Origin: Bradysia coprophila
Taxonomy: Eukaryota; Arthropoda; Insecta; Diptera; Sciaridae
Assembly: GCF_014529535.1 (NCBI RefSeq)
Contig: NW_023503293.1
Coordinates: 7,000,844-7,064,843, forward strand
Length of the DNA stretch: 64,000 nt
Direction of reading: 5' to 3'
A program made the position numbers and the translations under genes. The notes under the pieces are model-generated. The model did not search any database, was not told the DNA's origin, and saw nothing but the letters and a program-made list of their open reading frames with translations. Below are positions 10,657-22,399 of this stretch, in pieces (position 1 is the stretch's first letter; each line of letters begins with the position of its first letter).

Positions 10657-12745
10657 TATAGAGAATGAATTCAAGAATAATCGCGTAGTATAACCGACAG
10701 CAGCATCAGAAAAAGAATGAGGCAACCACTACATTTGCTGGTCAACAGCTGATAAAAACAAAAGATTTTTGCATTTCCATTCATTTCAATAGATCAATTC
10801 GCTATCAAATTTTAGATAATTCTTCATGCACATGCACACATATAAATAGCAGTGTCAGTCTCAGCAGTGTACATTGCTGATGTATATATGCATGCATGCA
10901 CATATATATTTCTTTCATTATTTAAAAAAAAAAGATCAAACCGACTGTCAGGGTCGAACTGGCTAGAAAAAGCCCTTCGGGCATTTTATGATGAAAATTT
11001 GTAAAAAGCTTCGTCATGCCTGGGAACAAAATTTCAGAACTTTTCTCCTAATTTGGTCACTCAGCATGGAAAGTTGTGGACGGTAGATCTTAGGTATTTT
11101 TGCTTTTCACTCTCACTGCGTCGGACTACAACTCACGAAATTACCTAAAATCTACCGTCCATACAGCAAATACGTAACAACTATTAATTGTCCTTCATTC
11201 ATACAAAAAACGAAAAGCCCTTCGGACACTAATTGCCCATACGGCCAGTTGGGTCCTGCCAAATGTTGTTATTCTTTAAATTTTTCGTAAATAATTCCAT
11301 CTTCCCGTTTATTGTTGAGATGCATGCATGCAAAACAATGCCAATATTAGGCAAACAGTAGAGAAATCTCTTAGCCAATGAATCAATGAATTTTAGCATG
11401 ATGTCACCAAAAGGGTCTGTCCATTAATTACGTTAAATTTTGACGGGAATTCTTTGGACTCAATAAATTGTAAGGACCAGAGAGATTATCGTACCCTGCA
11501 TTCGAAAATCGTCGTAGCAATTGGAGGGAGACTACCTTACCTTATGTAAAATTCTCACGTTCTGTGTCATTTTGGAAACCAATAGCATCATTGAAGAAGG
11601 ATACGGTGTAAATATGTACATACGTGTATTTCTATAAAGTTACTCCCGACTTTTGATCACTTTCTTCCTGACATAGCAATACATTTTTTAAAAAGACTTG
11701 AGGTTGGACTGACTCTACACGAGAGGTCAACGACTGCGATTTTTGTAATTTACAGTTAAGTCGAAGCCTAAAATGGCGGACACTGTTCCCGGACAAATAA
11801 TTTTATATGACATTTTAGCATCTTAGCCATCTTAGAAACCGTAATTCATAACCTAAAATTCATAAATTAACCAGAGTTAGCGTAAATCAGCGTAAATGCA
11901 TCTATCGAATTACTAAGACTTACGAAAAGTTACCGAAAGTTACCGAGAATTTGCCGAATTTACATTTCGGTAAATTCAGTGAACTTTCGGTAAATTTCAG
12001 TGAATCTCGGTAAATTTCAAGAAATTCGGTAGATGAATTTACCAATAATAGGCTCTGCCGAAAATTACATTACCGTCGTGTTTAACCTGTTCGGATAACA
12101 ACACAAAATTCAGATATGAAGGACAAACTCTGACTAATGCGATCATATAGCAAAAAGTTTGTTCAAAGAAGTAAAAGATTTGAATCCAATCACTTGAAAA
12201 TACTTACATCAAATGAAGTAGCAGATCCGATAGAAAACGATTGCTGAAAGGCTGTTTTAGCGGATACCGCAGGCTAGTTCTGGATTCTAATTCGGTAAAA
12301 AAGCTACTTTCCATAACTTAGGAACATCGTTTTTTTTCGCTCCGATGTGTCGGAAATAAGCGACGAAGTCCTCACTGGGTAGAGAAACCACTAGTGGTTT
12401 AACTACGGTCCCAGATAGAGTTGCCTGTATTTATGCATTACATTACGTTACGTTGAAATGATCACAGCGCATTCGTATTTGATGGAAAATCGTTTTCTTT
12501 GTACACTGCATCTTATGTCATCGATAACCTCATGATATTGTCATTTTGGTCACTACTGTTCAATGAAGGAAAGTCTCTGCAAACATTTGCTATTGAGAAA
12601 CGAGCTCAATATTTTCGTTTATTCGTCGAGTTTGGGGACAATTTTTAAGCTTAAATCATCGGCAGAATTCAGTAGAAAAATAGAAAATCAAAAATCAAAT
12701 CGATTGTGTAGAGATAGCACCCTTTACACTATTTTACGATATCCA
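10657..12745. other. Intergenic region between TM7SF3 and DALRD3
   Basis: I see no credible gene. There is an (AC/AT)-rich tract near 10830-10910 containing TATAAATA. A repeat at about 10970-11225 is bounded by AGCCCTTCGG motifs and contains an internal inverted pair (ACGGTAGATCTTAGGTATTT / AAATTACCTAAAATCTACCGT). A TTACCGAAAGTT/AACTTTCGGTAA palindromic cluster lies at about 11910-12050. Confidence 0.5.
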
Positions 12746-14477
12746 TTACATCTGTTTAACCGGATCAATGTTGAGAATAGCCAAACATTTGTTCAAAATG
12801 ATTTGTATGGATTTCAGCAAATAGATTCTGGCATGAAGAGCCGGCATCAATTGGGGACGATTTTCCTAGCAAAATTTTCGTTCGTTATTTTTGTGTTGCG
12901 TTTGTTTCAATCATCCGGTAAAATTGGGACCTACCGTTAAAATACGTGTCCGAGCGTAGTAAATACTGAATGTCGACGCCAGCCCACTCAAAAACATGCA
13001 GAGTAAATGCAACGAAAAAGTCAATTTGTTATTTTCGCCGATAGTTTGATTGATCAGGCTTGGGTACGCCAAAACGTAATTGAATAGTAGGATCCACTCC
13101 TCCTGGAAGGAAATTTGTCCATGAAAATTAGCTACGATAGACCGTCGCGTCGGTACATTTATTAGTTTGCAAATTTCTTCTCAGATATCTTTTTCTTCTT
13201 CGATTGACCCGACCCTCGACCTATTGATCGAGTTCGAATGTTTGATGAACCACGATCATTGTTAACCTTTTTGCAAACGCTAAGCGTGTGATCATCAAAT
13301 CTACTACTTCACTTTGTTAGTTTTATGATGTGTTATCTTCTACATCGTTTCATTACCTCCTCTTTAAGTAACGCTAAGTCGACACGATCCAATGGTGGTG
13401 TTTCAGGATAAAATTTGGTCGCAACTCCGTGATCATATTTTTTCAACAATGTCTCGATCCTAGCCGAGTTGTACAGTATAAACGATGCGCCTGGCATGAG
13501 ATTTTCAATAATTTTTGTTTTGTTTTATAAGGTCAAGAAAATCGCCTCTCTGTCACCTTTACTTCGTCCCGTTGAACAGCCAGACATATTCAATTTGAGC
13601 GAACCCGATGGTCTTACCTCCAGCAAATCAATGGTAACAGCAGCTTTACCCAAAGAGTTGATCAAATTTTGGAAGAACAATTCATTCTTGACCCTCAATC
13701 CATACTTATGCTGTGCCATCAGCTGCATATCAACGGAACGTTTTCTGCGAGTTCAATTGAAATAGTAAAATTTGCGTTAGTGACTCGCGACATTTATATT
13801 GGCTAATGGTCTCACTGAATATAATCCGTTGCGTCTACGTTCAAGACCTTGTTGTCAGTGCTCGTAACATTTCCGACCAAAATCTTAGTGGATCCTTGAG
13901 GTGCACCGGAATCGGTCGATTTATGTGTCACATAAAGTGATTTCTGTGTCGATCCTTTCAAATGTTTCGTCAAATTGACAATAACATTCTGAATGACCCG
14001 GCAGCGATACTTCGTCAACGGTTCTTTGTCGCCTGGATCGGTATCATTTCTTACTACCGCATACGTTTGATCACCTTCATAACATCCGTAATTTGGATTA
14101 TTCAACACAGTGGTCAGAGTCAACTGGAATGCACTGTAACGATTCAGGAAAATGGCACAACGAGTGTCGTTTATCACAGCTTGTTCAATTTGTAAGGTCC
14201 ACTTTCGGCTGTTCTGTACAAAGTCTTTGATATGGTCAGTAATCGATTCAAATTTATCGTCGCATCGTTGTCGATAGTCGAAAATGTTGTCAACAGATAA
14301 ATGCTGAAGAGGCGGTAAAAATTGGGCCCAATTTTGCGTGTTGATCGGAAAACTGTAGTCACCGAATTCGGAAAGATTTTTGGTATGTCTTTTGATGACA
14401 TTATTGGTCGTGTATTTGCACGGATCATTGATGAAATAATGAAAAATCTCTTTGATAAATTCCTCGTTGCGGCACAT
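12746..14477 (-). CDS. DALRD3: DALR anticodon-binding domain-containing protein 3
   Basis: Five minus-strand exons are 14477-13816, 13744-13557, 13490-13357, 13102-12935 and 12865-12746, all GT-AG, closing at 423 residues. DALRD3 is an arginyl-tRNA-synthetase-like protein without catalytic function. In mammals it partners METTL2 to deposit 3-methylcytidine on arginine tRNAs. The C-terminal half carries the DALR signatures: SKGASFILYNSARIETLL, EEWILLFNYVLAYPSL, HLLCMFLSGLASTFSIYY, and the closing ALHARIYLLKSIQIILNKC with LGI-type helix. The N-terminal 220 residues (exon 1) match the family only loosely. The donor at 13557 was chosen over the nearer GAG|GTAAGA because only it keeps frame with the FILYN exon. 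The start is the first Met after an in-frame hydrophobic leader-like stretch. The gene is divergent from the TMED gene. Confidence 0.9.
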
Positions 14478-14845
14478 TTTATTGTCGTGTGAAACGTAAC
14501 CAGCTACAATCAAAATCAAAACAAAACTTGGACGGTCACAGAAATTTTGTTTCTGTTAGGTTGGTGCATTCCCGATCAGCTGTGACCGCTGGAACGGATT
14601 TTGTAGTATGCAATTGGTCAACTGTCAATATTTATTGTTTTTGCGGTGCTTTCGGTAATAGTAACAGTGATATCAATACAAAACTAAAGAGTAGTCTCCA
14701 TTTCAACGAAAAATGAGCAAAATTTTCTGATTACAAACGAATGCACAGTTTACCGAGTAAATAAGTTCACGCCTTTAGTTACCACGCCGATCCGAAACCA
14801 TTTCAATTGCTTCCCTAATCGCCCAGTCAATTTAGTCACAACAAA
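14478..14845. promoter_or_regulatory. Shared divergent promoter region, DALRD3 / TMED
   Basis: The two start codons are 368 bp apart and point away from each other, so the promoters and 5' UTRs of both genes must fit in this interval. I see no TATA box in a convincing position. This is an inference from gene layout only. Confidence 0.5.
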
Positions 14846-15692
14846 ATGCCTAATTCGTTGCTTCAGTACATAATATTTCCGGTGTTTGTAATTAGTCAAG
14901 TTGTGTGTATCGAACGTGAAATGACCACCTCGGTTGAGGCTGGCAGTAAAGACTGTTTTTATCAATATATCAAAGCTGGCGAAACGATTGACATCGAGTA
15001 CCAAGTAATCGATGGTGGACATGGAGATCTGGACATCAGGTTTGTTGGGAAAACGCGGGTGTGACAATCGAAAATGGTGAACGGATTTTTGTTTCTCTGC
15101 TTCTCAAAACAGTTTCGAATTGGCTGAACCGGGTGGACGGATTGTTTACGCCGATTTCAAGAAGTCTGATAACATACATCGACACAAAGCACCAACGGAT
15201 GGTGATTATCGTTTCTGTTTTGATAACACATTCAGTTCATTCAACAAGAAGACGGTTTTCTTTGAGATTATCATTGAAATAGAAGACGGTAGTCACGACA
15301 GTGATGATTGGGGTAACGATATCTTTGAAGGATTAAGTCCAGAAGAATACTACGATATGAAGGTACGTTTGTGTGTGTGTCGGTAATGGTTTTCTTATCA
15401 TTAATTTAAACCAACAAAAAACCGCTCTCTTCGTCAGGTGGAAGACATTCAAAATGCAATCAATCGTGTCCGTGCATATCTATCGAAAGCTAGACAGACC
15501 CAAGACATTTTGAAATCGTTCGAAGCACGGGATCGTAATGTTGCCGAAGAAAACTATTTCCGTGTGAATGCCTGGTCAATTTGTCAGATCCTGTTGATGT
15601 TGGGCGTGGGCAGCATTCAAGTGTTCATGGTGCGTAGTCTATTTGAAACTGATTCAAAGGTGAATACAATCTGGAAGAAATTGTCTCTCTAA
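14846..15692 (+). CDS. p24 family cargo receptor, TMED1/5 (gamma) type
   Basis: Exons are 14846-15039, 15113-15362 and 15438-15692, all GT-AG, giving 232 residues. p24 proteins are single-span receptors cycling between ER and Golgi that sort GPI-anchored and other cargo into COPII/COPI vesicles. A signal peptide (IIFPVFVISQVVC) is followed by a GOLD domain with the conserved cysteine pair (KDCFYQYIKAG and DYRFCFDN). Next come a coiled coil (VEDIQNAINRVRAYLSKARQ) and the hallmark SFEARDRNVAEENYFRVNAWS. One span follows (ICQILLMLGVGSIQVFMV), then the tail SLFETDSKVNTIWKKLSL. The tail has a Phe and basic residues near the C-terminus, but no perfect KKxx. Insect orthologues of this class include Drosophila opossum; I leave the symbol blank because subfamily assignment by eye is uncertain. 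Confidence 0.92.
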
Positions 15693-17090
15693 ATTTGCGG
15701 GAATGGTCCATCTATAGAAAACAGGATGATATTAATTACAATGGCAACCTATACCAAAGACGAACAAAATCTGATTATTTTGTAGCTAAATAAGTTACAT
15801 TTAAGATCACACCTGTAAATTCGTTTTCGCACAATTTCTTATTTGGAATATATTTTGGGTTTTAAGTACGCGAATTGGTTTTACTGTAAGCGGTTGTGTA
15901 GAATGTTAATGTAGTCGTTACACTTATCAGTCACAACAACTACCTCGTATAATATCGTTTTTTGAACGATAATATCGTTTTTTTAGACGATAAAAAACGA
16001 TAAAATCGTTCCTGACGATATTGACCGTGTAGTTCTTGATAGGAACTGTTCTTGATAAAACATCCAAATTTTCATGAATTTTCCAAAAAAATATTTTTGT
16101 GTAAATTTGGAAAAGTTCAGGAATATTCGGGGAAAACATGCAAAAGTATCGTTTTTAAAATGTTGCATTGTCGTACTACTGGTTCCACCAAACAAAGTAT
16201 ATCTAGAATTTCAGATAGAAATGAAAGAAATGTGAAGAGAGTGTGCAATTAAAGCGTAGCTGGAAGCGCTGCTTTATATTGATTTCGTATTAGGTGGAGT
16301 CCTCTTATCTATGATCCTTTCAGTGCAATCGTCAGCATCATAGAAGAAACTTCACTTTTCACTTCACTACGTTCTTCAATAAATAATTAACTTTTATTAC
16401 CTTCGTTTCGTATGCAGTTCTTTCCAGGCCTGGCCATACCAGGCTATCGGACATCACCGGATGGACTTATTAAATTTGTGTATGAAAGTTTCTATTTTTC
16501 GGGCCTTGAAAATTTCTCTTTGCAGAAATCGTCCGATGGACCTTTCGATAGCCAGTTCGTCACTGGATCTTTCACACAAATCCAACAGTCATTATTTAAA
16601 TGGCGCGAGTTGTAGAAAAAATTATCAAAAGAGATGGCTGGGCACCGTACGCTAATGACTTCGTGCTATTTTAGGGCATTTTATTACTCTATTTATTACG
16701 CTAATAATGTAGCGTTCATGTTTAGTAATAAGTGTCCATTGAATCAAATTGTAATTCGTATAGCAGTCTTAGTCCATTATTCTATTCGGTCGTTCTTACA
16801 ATAAATTCTCTTGTTAATTTGTAACCTAGTGTGATTATTTACTGCTCTCGGAAACTGGTCACCATGAAGACAACAAATCGTGATAAAATTTCCTCGTTAG
16901 TAAAGAGTAAACTATCCACACTTTATGAGACTTTGAGCATTTATGTACATCAGGTTTACATCTTGCATGAAATTGAAAAAAATATTTGACAAAACTGGCT
17001 CATACATTTTCTCTCAACAATATGTGTAGGGTTAAAGAAACAGTTATCCGGCCAACAATATAACACAAATAAATGGAAGGACTTAGATGT
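15693..17090. other. 3' flank of TMED, no firm gene
   Basis: Apart from the doubtful exon at 16418-16615, this stretch holds A/T-rich sequence and a cluster of ACGATAATATCGTTTT palindromes at 15950-16020. The same short palindrome recurs near 53050-53080 and 53430-53490. AATAAA at about 16801 is a possible polyadenylation signal on the plus strand. Confidence 0.5.
16418..16615 (+). other. Possible alternative terminal exon of the TMED gene, or unassigned ORF
   Basis: A good acceptor (TTTCGTATGCAG) opens a 65-codon stretch ending in TAG, followed by AATAAA near 16801. It is in phase with a potential donor inside the last TMED exon (GATTCAAAG|GTGAAT, about 15661). Splicing there would replace the last nine TMED residues with a tail starting FFPGLAIPGYRTSPDG. 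I know of no p24 protein with such a tail, and the ORF may be chance. Confidence 0.2.
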
Positions 17091-17861
17091 ATGGCCGAAT
17101 ACTGGTGCTGTTTCTTCGTAGTAAATTTATGCCACGCACGGATCACATTGCAAATGATTATATTTTCTAATTTATAACTTTAACAGATAACAGACTAAGT
17201 AAGTTAGAATTTTTAAGAACCATCATCTAACTCAAATTGTTCAAAATCCAAATGTTTTTATTATCGTCCCATTATTGAAAAGCCTTCGTTCTTGCACTTC
17301 TCCAAAACCTGATCAATCACCGGATTTCCCATCATTTGTTCAAACATTTTTTTCATTCCAGGAGCAGATTGTAACATCATTTGCACCGCACTACAAACAT
17401 TTTGTCCTCCAGCCTTTATCATCTTCATTACCATTTCTGTAACGTTTTTATTTTAATTGAGAACTTCTCTTAAAAAAAAAAATACTTCCCATATCCAACA
17501 TACCCATACCCATATCCATACCCGCAGAGTTTACGAAAGTCAATCCGAATAGAATCATCAGAGTACAGCAAAGTATTTTGGACATTTTCGAAAAGTTCTG
17601 CTGTAGTTTCACGACCGTGACTGTTGTATTCCAAGATGTATTGTGTTGATCAACTGAAACTGTGAGCTGTTTTAAATATCAATGATGGGTATTTTACGTC
17701 AGGGTAATTCGGCTCGCTAATTTATTGTTAATTTCTGTTATTGTCTGTTTTCGTTTTTTGTATCTCTTAAATTATACTTTCTATGCTCTATAAAATGTTA
17801 CAACATTCGCTCTGCTCGGGATAAAATCAAACTTTTTTTATATAGGTAAAAACACGGTCTC
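17091..17861. repeat. Segmental duplication, copy 1
   Basis: This block begins ATGGCCGAATACTGGTGCTG and ends near AAAAACACGGTCT. It matches 22229-23413 in the same orientation, at high identity by eye. It contains the first Met-rich gene. Copy 2 carries an insertion of about 0.4 kb (22400-22795) that is absent here. Confidence 0.9.
17261..17585 (-). CDS. Small Met-rich secreted protein, copy 1 (spliced form)
   Basis: I read two exons, 17585-17486 and 17436-17261, separated by a 49-bp GT-AG intron (GTA, eleven T, ..., GTTACAG), which closes at 91 residues. A signal peptide (MSKILCCTLMILFGLTFVNS) is followed by a Met/Gly-rich start (AGMDMGMGMLDMG), then two helices rich in Met and Lys. Two cysteines remain in the mature part (NVCSAVQMM and LEKCKNEGF). 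Read without the intron, the frame shifts and meets TAA within the same 49 bp, so the alternative is a pseudogene. I do not recognise the family. Size, signal peptide and cysteines would suit a secreted binding or antimicrobial-like peptide, but nothing shows that. It pairs with 22800-23135. Confidence 0.65.
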
Positions 17862-18057
17862 CGCCATAACTTAAAATTTTTGGATCTGATGGTAACGTTA
17901 AATTTTATCGGTTTTTGTAACGTTACGTCAGTGAACGATGGAATAACTTTCAATGTTGGAAACCTGCTCAAAATAGGGGAATCACAAAACATCACACATT
18001 GTCGAACTAAATATTTATTAACGAATACCGATTGACAATCCTTTCTTAAATGCAAAG

Positions 18058-19459
18058 GCGAATTTCTTTTGTTTTCGAGTCATTTCGCATGTGAAACGAG
18101 CCGTCAGAACAGTCGGAGCGTTTGCTGCGACTGAGCCCCGTACGAACCCGTACATCTATTGCGCACGTGACCCTAGTTCGTCCGTAGCCCTACTCTTCCC
18201 GTAAACGTCGGTAAAGTAAAATTCTTATGAAATTTGTACGTCTTAAAAATTGCGCATAGCGCAATTACGAAGCCCCGTACGATGTTCCTTTCAAACGTAA
18301 CACAAATTTCAAATTGACCTACAATTTCCTCAGTCCTATATTAACCTATATTTACCTATAAATAAACAATTTACTGATAAATATGGTAGTATATAGCTCA
18401 AAATAACTATCTATACCGTTATATAGCTCAATATACTATATATATTTATATATAGATATACATATTTGGGATCCTTGAAACACCACACACACATACCCAA
18501 TCACTTCCCACTGATCAATAACTTTGTAAGAATGATTTTCACCGATTTATATTGTTTTTACAAAAACCCAAAATGGCGGCCGACGGCCATTTTGTTAGGA
18601 GGTGGAAAGTAGTACGGCTGCTTTACATTGGTTAGTACCTTTCAAACAAAACAAAAATCATGAAATTTGGTCAAATTTTACTCGAGATATTAACAAAAAA
18701 CACGACCTTCACTATACGGCCGAGTAGCCTCATATAAGCTTACTCCAAGAGACCTAGCTCACGCTCCGGTGAACCGAATTTCATGAACTTTTTTTTCCCT
18801 GATTGGTACGGTCAATACCTATCTAATAAAGCAAAATCTATCTAAATCCGTTCAACTTTGGCCAACGTTCAAGCATAAACGGGTTGCCGCCCTGTACCTA
18901 GTTCATACCAAGGGGTCTAACTCACGAGTCGGTCATCCAATTTCCATTAACTTTTTTTTCATCGATCGGTATTGTAAATACCTTTCATTTGACGTATCAC
19001 TTACAACTGTAGCCTTTAAATGGCCAGAGATATCTTCGGAAAACGTTAAATCACTTATGGAGCCCCAGCTCAGGAGTGGTCGACCCAAAATCGCCCATCT
19101 TCGAACCTAGCCTCACTATTTTGACTATCTTTCAGGGAATTTTTTTGAAATCGGATTTGATTTACTCAAGATATCGACGTGACAGACAGACGGACAGACG
19201 GCCCAAATTTTTATTGCGGATTCGTCATCTATGAACATAGGCAAACACTTTGCCCTTACCGTCTGCTTCGAATTCCATCAATTACACACGGCATCGTAAT
19301 CCTATAAGCCCCTTCGTACTTCGTACGGGGCTAAAAATGTCAAACTTGCATTTGCTACCAATTTTCTTTGATTGAATCATTTCAATAGAGACAATTTAGC
19401 AAGTTTGACATTTTATAACAATGCGAAATGACTGAAAACGAAACAAATTTTTCGTTCAG
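18058..19459. mobile_element. 1.4-kb repeat with degenerate inverted ends
   Basis: The left end CGAATTTCTTTTGTTTTCGA-GTCATTTCGCAT is roughly mirrored by ATGCGAAATGACT-GAAAACGAAACAAATTTTTCG on the right. Inside are CGTACGGGGCT/AGCCCCGTACGA motifs, a run of GACAGACAGACGGACAGACGG type, and an AATGTCAAACTTG...CAAGTTTGACATT pair (about 19338-19415). There is no long ORF. GAGCC(G/A)TCAGAAC(A/T)GTCGGAGCG recurs at about 59728, so part of it is dispersed. Confidence 0.55.
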
Positions 19460-19478
19460 GGCTAATCATGTCTGACGC

Positions 19479-19761
19479 GAGGGGTAATCACTGATTTACT
19501 AGCTCAGTAAATCACGGTAAATCACGGTAAATCACAGTAAATCACAGTAAATCAAGTAAATCAAAAATGAACTTTCTACTAAATTTGAATCTATTTACTT
19601 CAATTTGTATTAGTTCATGAAATTTATCCTATATGTTTACGGCCACGATACTTCGAAATGTAATCCAGTGACAATTAAAAATTTTTCAAAAATTTTTCAA
19701 AATTTTTTGTGATTTACCGTGATTTACTTGATTTACTGATTTACTAGTGATTACCCCCTTG
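19479..19761. mobile_element. MITE, 283 bp, with 9-bp target duplication
   Basis: It begins GAGGGGTAATCAC and ends GTGATTACCCCCTTG, flanked on both sides by GTCTGACGC (19470-19478 and 19762-19770). The ends are built of GTAAATCACG repeats and their complement. A 9-bp duplication is what Mutator-like elements produce, so that is the likeliest superfamily. There is no coding sequence. Confidence 0.7.
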
Positions 19762-20068
19762 GTCTGACGCCTACACCTGGCTTGCACGCTGTTTTCATAT
19801 AAATCGCTATTACCCCTTGGTTGGTGAAAGTGGCTTTGATGGTTTCACTAAACACTAAGTATATTAGTGACGGTTCTTCAGTATTTTATTATAAAACACT
19901 TACTCGTTGAAGATATATTCGAAACCTCTAGTTGGGGCCGCATCGGCATCAATTATCGTGTTAAACTCATACGAATATTGAAAGATAAATAATTGATTTA
20001 CTTCAGAGCCATAATATTCGTTAAAAAACGCATTCATTACGGCACGTAGTCCATAAATTCAACAGTAT

Positions 20069-20223
20069 CAACGCACTTCAAGCAAAAGTGATCATAGTCG
20101 ACAGCTGCCAAATAGAGTACTTTTTTGTATGAAACTGTTTTTTACAGTGTTTTACAGTTGTATGACACACTGTTCCAGTTTCAGTACCCTGTTTAGAGTA
20201 CCAATCATGCTTGAAGTGCGTTG
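20069..20223. mobile_element. MITE, CAACGCACTTCAAGC family, copy A
   Basis: The ends CAACGCACTTCAAGCAAAAGTG and CATGCTTGAAGTGCGTTG are inverted. The element is flanked by ACAGTAT on both sides. A second copy lies 170 bp downstream (20395-20564). Confidence 0.75.
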
Positions 20224-20394
20224 ACAGTATGCATACAGTCAACTGTATATGTAAATAAATCTTATGTTCAATCAAGGAATATATTGCATAACAAGCCCAT
20301 GGTGGGAGGCTGTGTGTTTCTTGCTTTTCATATATTATCCATACATTTCGCGTGCGTAAATATTCATTCAATGAAAGTGTAAAATTGCTTCAGT

Positions 20395-20564
20395 CAACGC
20401 ACTTCAAGACTTCAAGCAAAAGTGGTACTCTAAATAGGGTACTGAAACGTGACAGTGCTCCATACAAAATTTTACACTGTAAACAGAGTTGTGATAAAAT
20501 TTCATAGAAAATAGTACTCTATTTGTCAGATGTCAATCGACGCACTTTTGCTTGGAGTGCGTTG
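20395..20564. mobile_element. MITE, CAACGCACTTCAAGC family, copy B
   Basis: This has the same ends as 20069-20223 and a shared interior (GTACTCTA...AGGGTACTGAAAC), inverted relative to copy A. The flanks CTTCAGT and CTGCAGT agree at six of seven bases, consistent with an old target duplication. Confidence 0.7.
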
Positions 20565-21040
20565 CTGCAGTACATAAAATCTTGTTGCTAACTTGTGCCT
20601 AGACTGGAATTTTGCCCAAACGATGTGTTGACAATTGAAGCCGTAAGTGCGGTCAAAATTCAAAATGGAAAGTGCGTAATACTTTCAAACGCAGCGTCAC
20701 TTGAAATTCAAATTTTAGGCACACTTAGGGCTTGAATTTCCACATCTATTGCGCAAAATTTCCATTTAGGCACATGTTAGCAAAATAGCTATTGCACTTG
20801 TGCAGGTTGGAAGAAATTTTTATTTTTTTCGCAATTCCGGTCCATAATCATCATAATCATCAGGTGAAGGTATTTATTTCACTGTATTCCCGGACACAGC
20901 GCAATATGAACTTTTTTTCGCACGCAGTGCGTTATCAAAATTTTTTCGCACGCAGTGCGATATCAACTTTTTTTTTCGCACGCTAAAGAACCTATTACCT
21001 TCAACGAAGGCTAAATTTTTATAAATAAAAATTTTGCATT

Positions 21041-21117
21041 GACCAGAAATCGAACCCCCGACACCAAAAGGTTTTTGAGCACAAAGCAGCGACTATAGCC
21101 ATTCGGCTATAGAGTCA
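21041..21117 (-). repeat. tRNA-like sequence, probably a tRNA-derived SINE
   Basis: On the minus strand, GACTCTATAGCCGAATGG resembles a polymerase III A box and GGGGGTTCGATTTC a B box, about 45 nt apart. The T-stem does not pair properly, so this is not a functional tRNA. Sequences flanking it (GTGCGAAAAAA motifs near 20900-20990) are repetitive. Confidence 0.5.
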
Positions 21118-21357
21118 CACAATTATACTGAACGTATTGTTGAAGCGTATATACTAAGCATTGACTACTCGATTTCATTCAACGCGTCTCTTTACATCAC
21201 ATTGCAATGTGTATTATAATGCAGCCTTCTTGATCGTTCAAATGAATTTCTGTATACAAAAGAATTTTGGAACAAAATGTAGGACATGTTTTGCATTGGA
21301 AACGTGATTATGGCCCGAAATTGCGAAAAACGTTGTATCTACCACTATAGGTATGCC

Positions 21358-21437
21358 GGTATTTTTTCGCACACGACGTCTTGTCGACCTCGGCTTCGCC
21401 TCGGGTCGACAATCGACATCTACTGCGAAAAAATACC
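21358..21437. repeat. Short GC-rich fold-back repeat
   Basis: GGTATTTTTTCGCA and TGCGAAAAAATACC bracket a GTCGACCTCGGC...GGGTCGAC centre. A relative with GACCTCGG...CCGAGGTC lies at 46160-46318. Confidence 0.6.
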
Positions 21438-22399
21438 TTCATACCTACCTTGGTAGATAAATAACTATTATGAATGTCTCTTTGGGTTTGTAAAACACCG
21501 TGTTTCGCTTTCAATTATATAGGGTCGCATGATTAAAAGAAAGATCATTTCGGATTTGAAAAGAATTTAAGTTTTAAAAGAACATTTAGAATTCAGTTTG
21601 AAACGAAATCGTTTTCTTGAACTCTTATCGAACCAGAAAAAGATATATGATTGTTCAAAAATCACCATCTTGTTTACGGAGATTCTTCAAGCAAGACATT
21701 TTTACTAGTTTTTTTGATCGTCTCGTTTGTATTCAATTTGTACTTTTTACAACCTTTTATAGTCACGAAGAATTTTACTAGAATGCACATAGACCCAACA
21801 GTTCCTCTCGCCTCATATACAATCACGGCTAGTGCAAGGGCATATCAATTTATACGAAAATAACGAACATAAACTATTTGTTAATGAACGTCAACACAAG
21901 GTATGGTCGAATGCCAAACTTTGTATGAACAGACCATACCTGGTTTATACTTTCATTGCTATTTATCACGCGTTCGATGAGAAAGTTATCGCACAAAACA
22001 GATAAAAATGATATTCACTGAACTGCACCATAGCTCTACCATCTAGCACGAACATAAGAAATATTTGGAGGCTGCCGACATCGAGAAGTCAATGCATTTC
22101 TTTCGTTGAGACAGAAGTCCTGTTTTCTTTGTGTAAGAGTTAATACACACAACACATTGAAATTTACGCGCATACATGTAACAGAGTCTGGATGCATTTT
22201 GACGTTTAAAATTTTAGTATTAGAATACATGGCCGAATACTGGTGCTGTTTCTTCGTAGTAAATTTATGCCACTGACCACATCGTTATTGCAAATAATTG
22301 TATTTTCTAATTTATAATTTTAACAGATAACACACTAAGTGTTAGTTAGAATTTTTAAGAATCATTATCTAACTCAAATTGTTCCAAATTTAAATGTTT

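Noticed and set aside
10830-10910. TATAAATA near 10850 as a promoter
   Set aside because: It lies in an AT/AC-rich low-complexity stretch, on the strand opposite to TM7SF3, with no downstream gene.
12563-12940. 125-residue plus-strand ORF
   Set aside because: Antisense to the last DALRD3 exon; no signal peptide or motif.
19501-19560. Regular GTAAATCAC repeats considered as a CRISPR-like array
   Set aside because: No spacers, animal DNA, and the repeats form the terminal part of a MITE.
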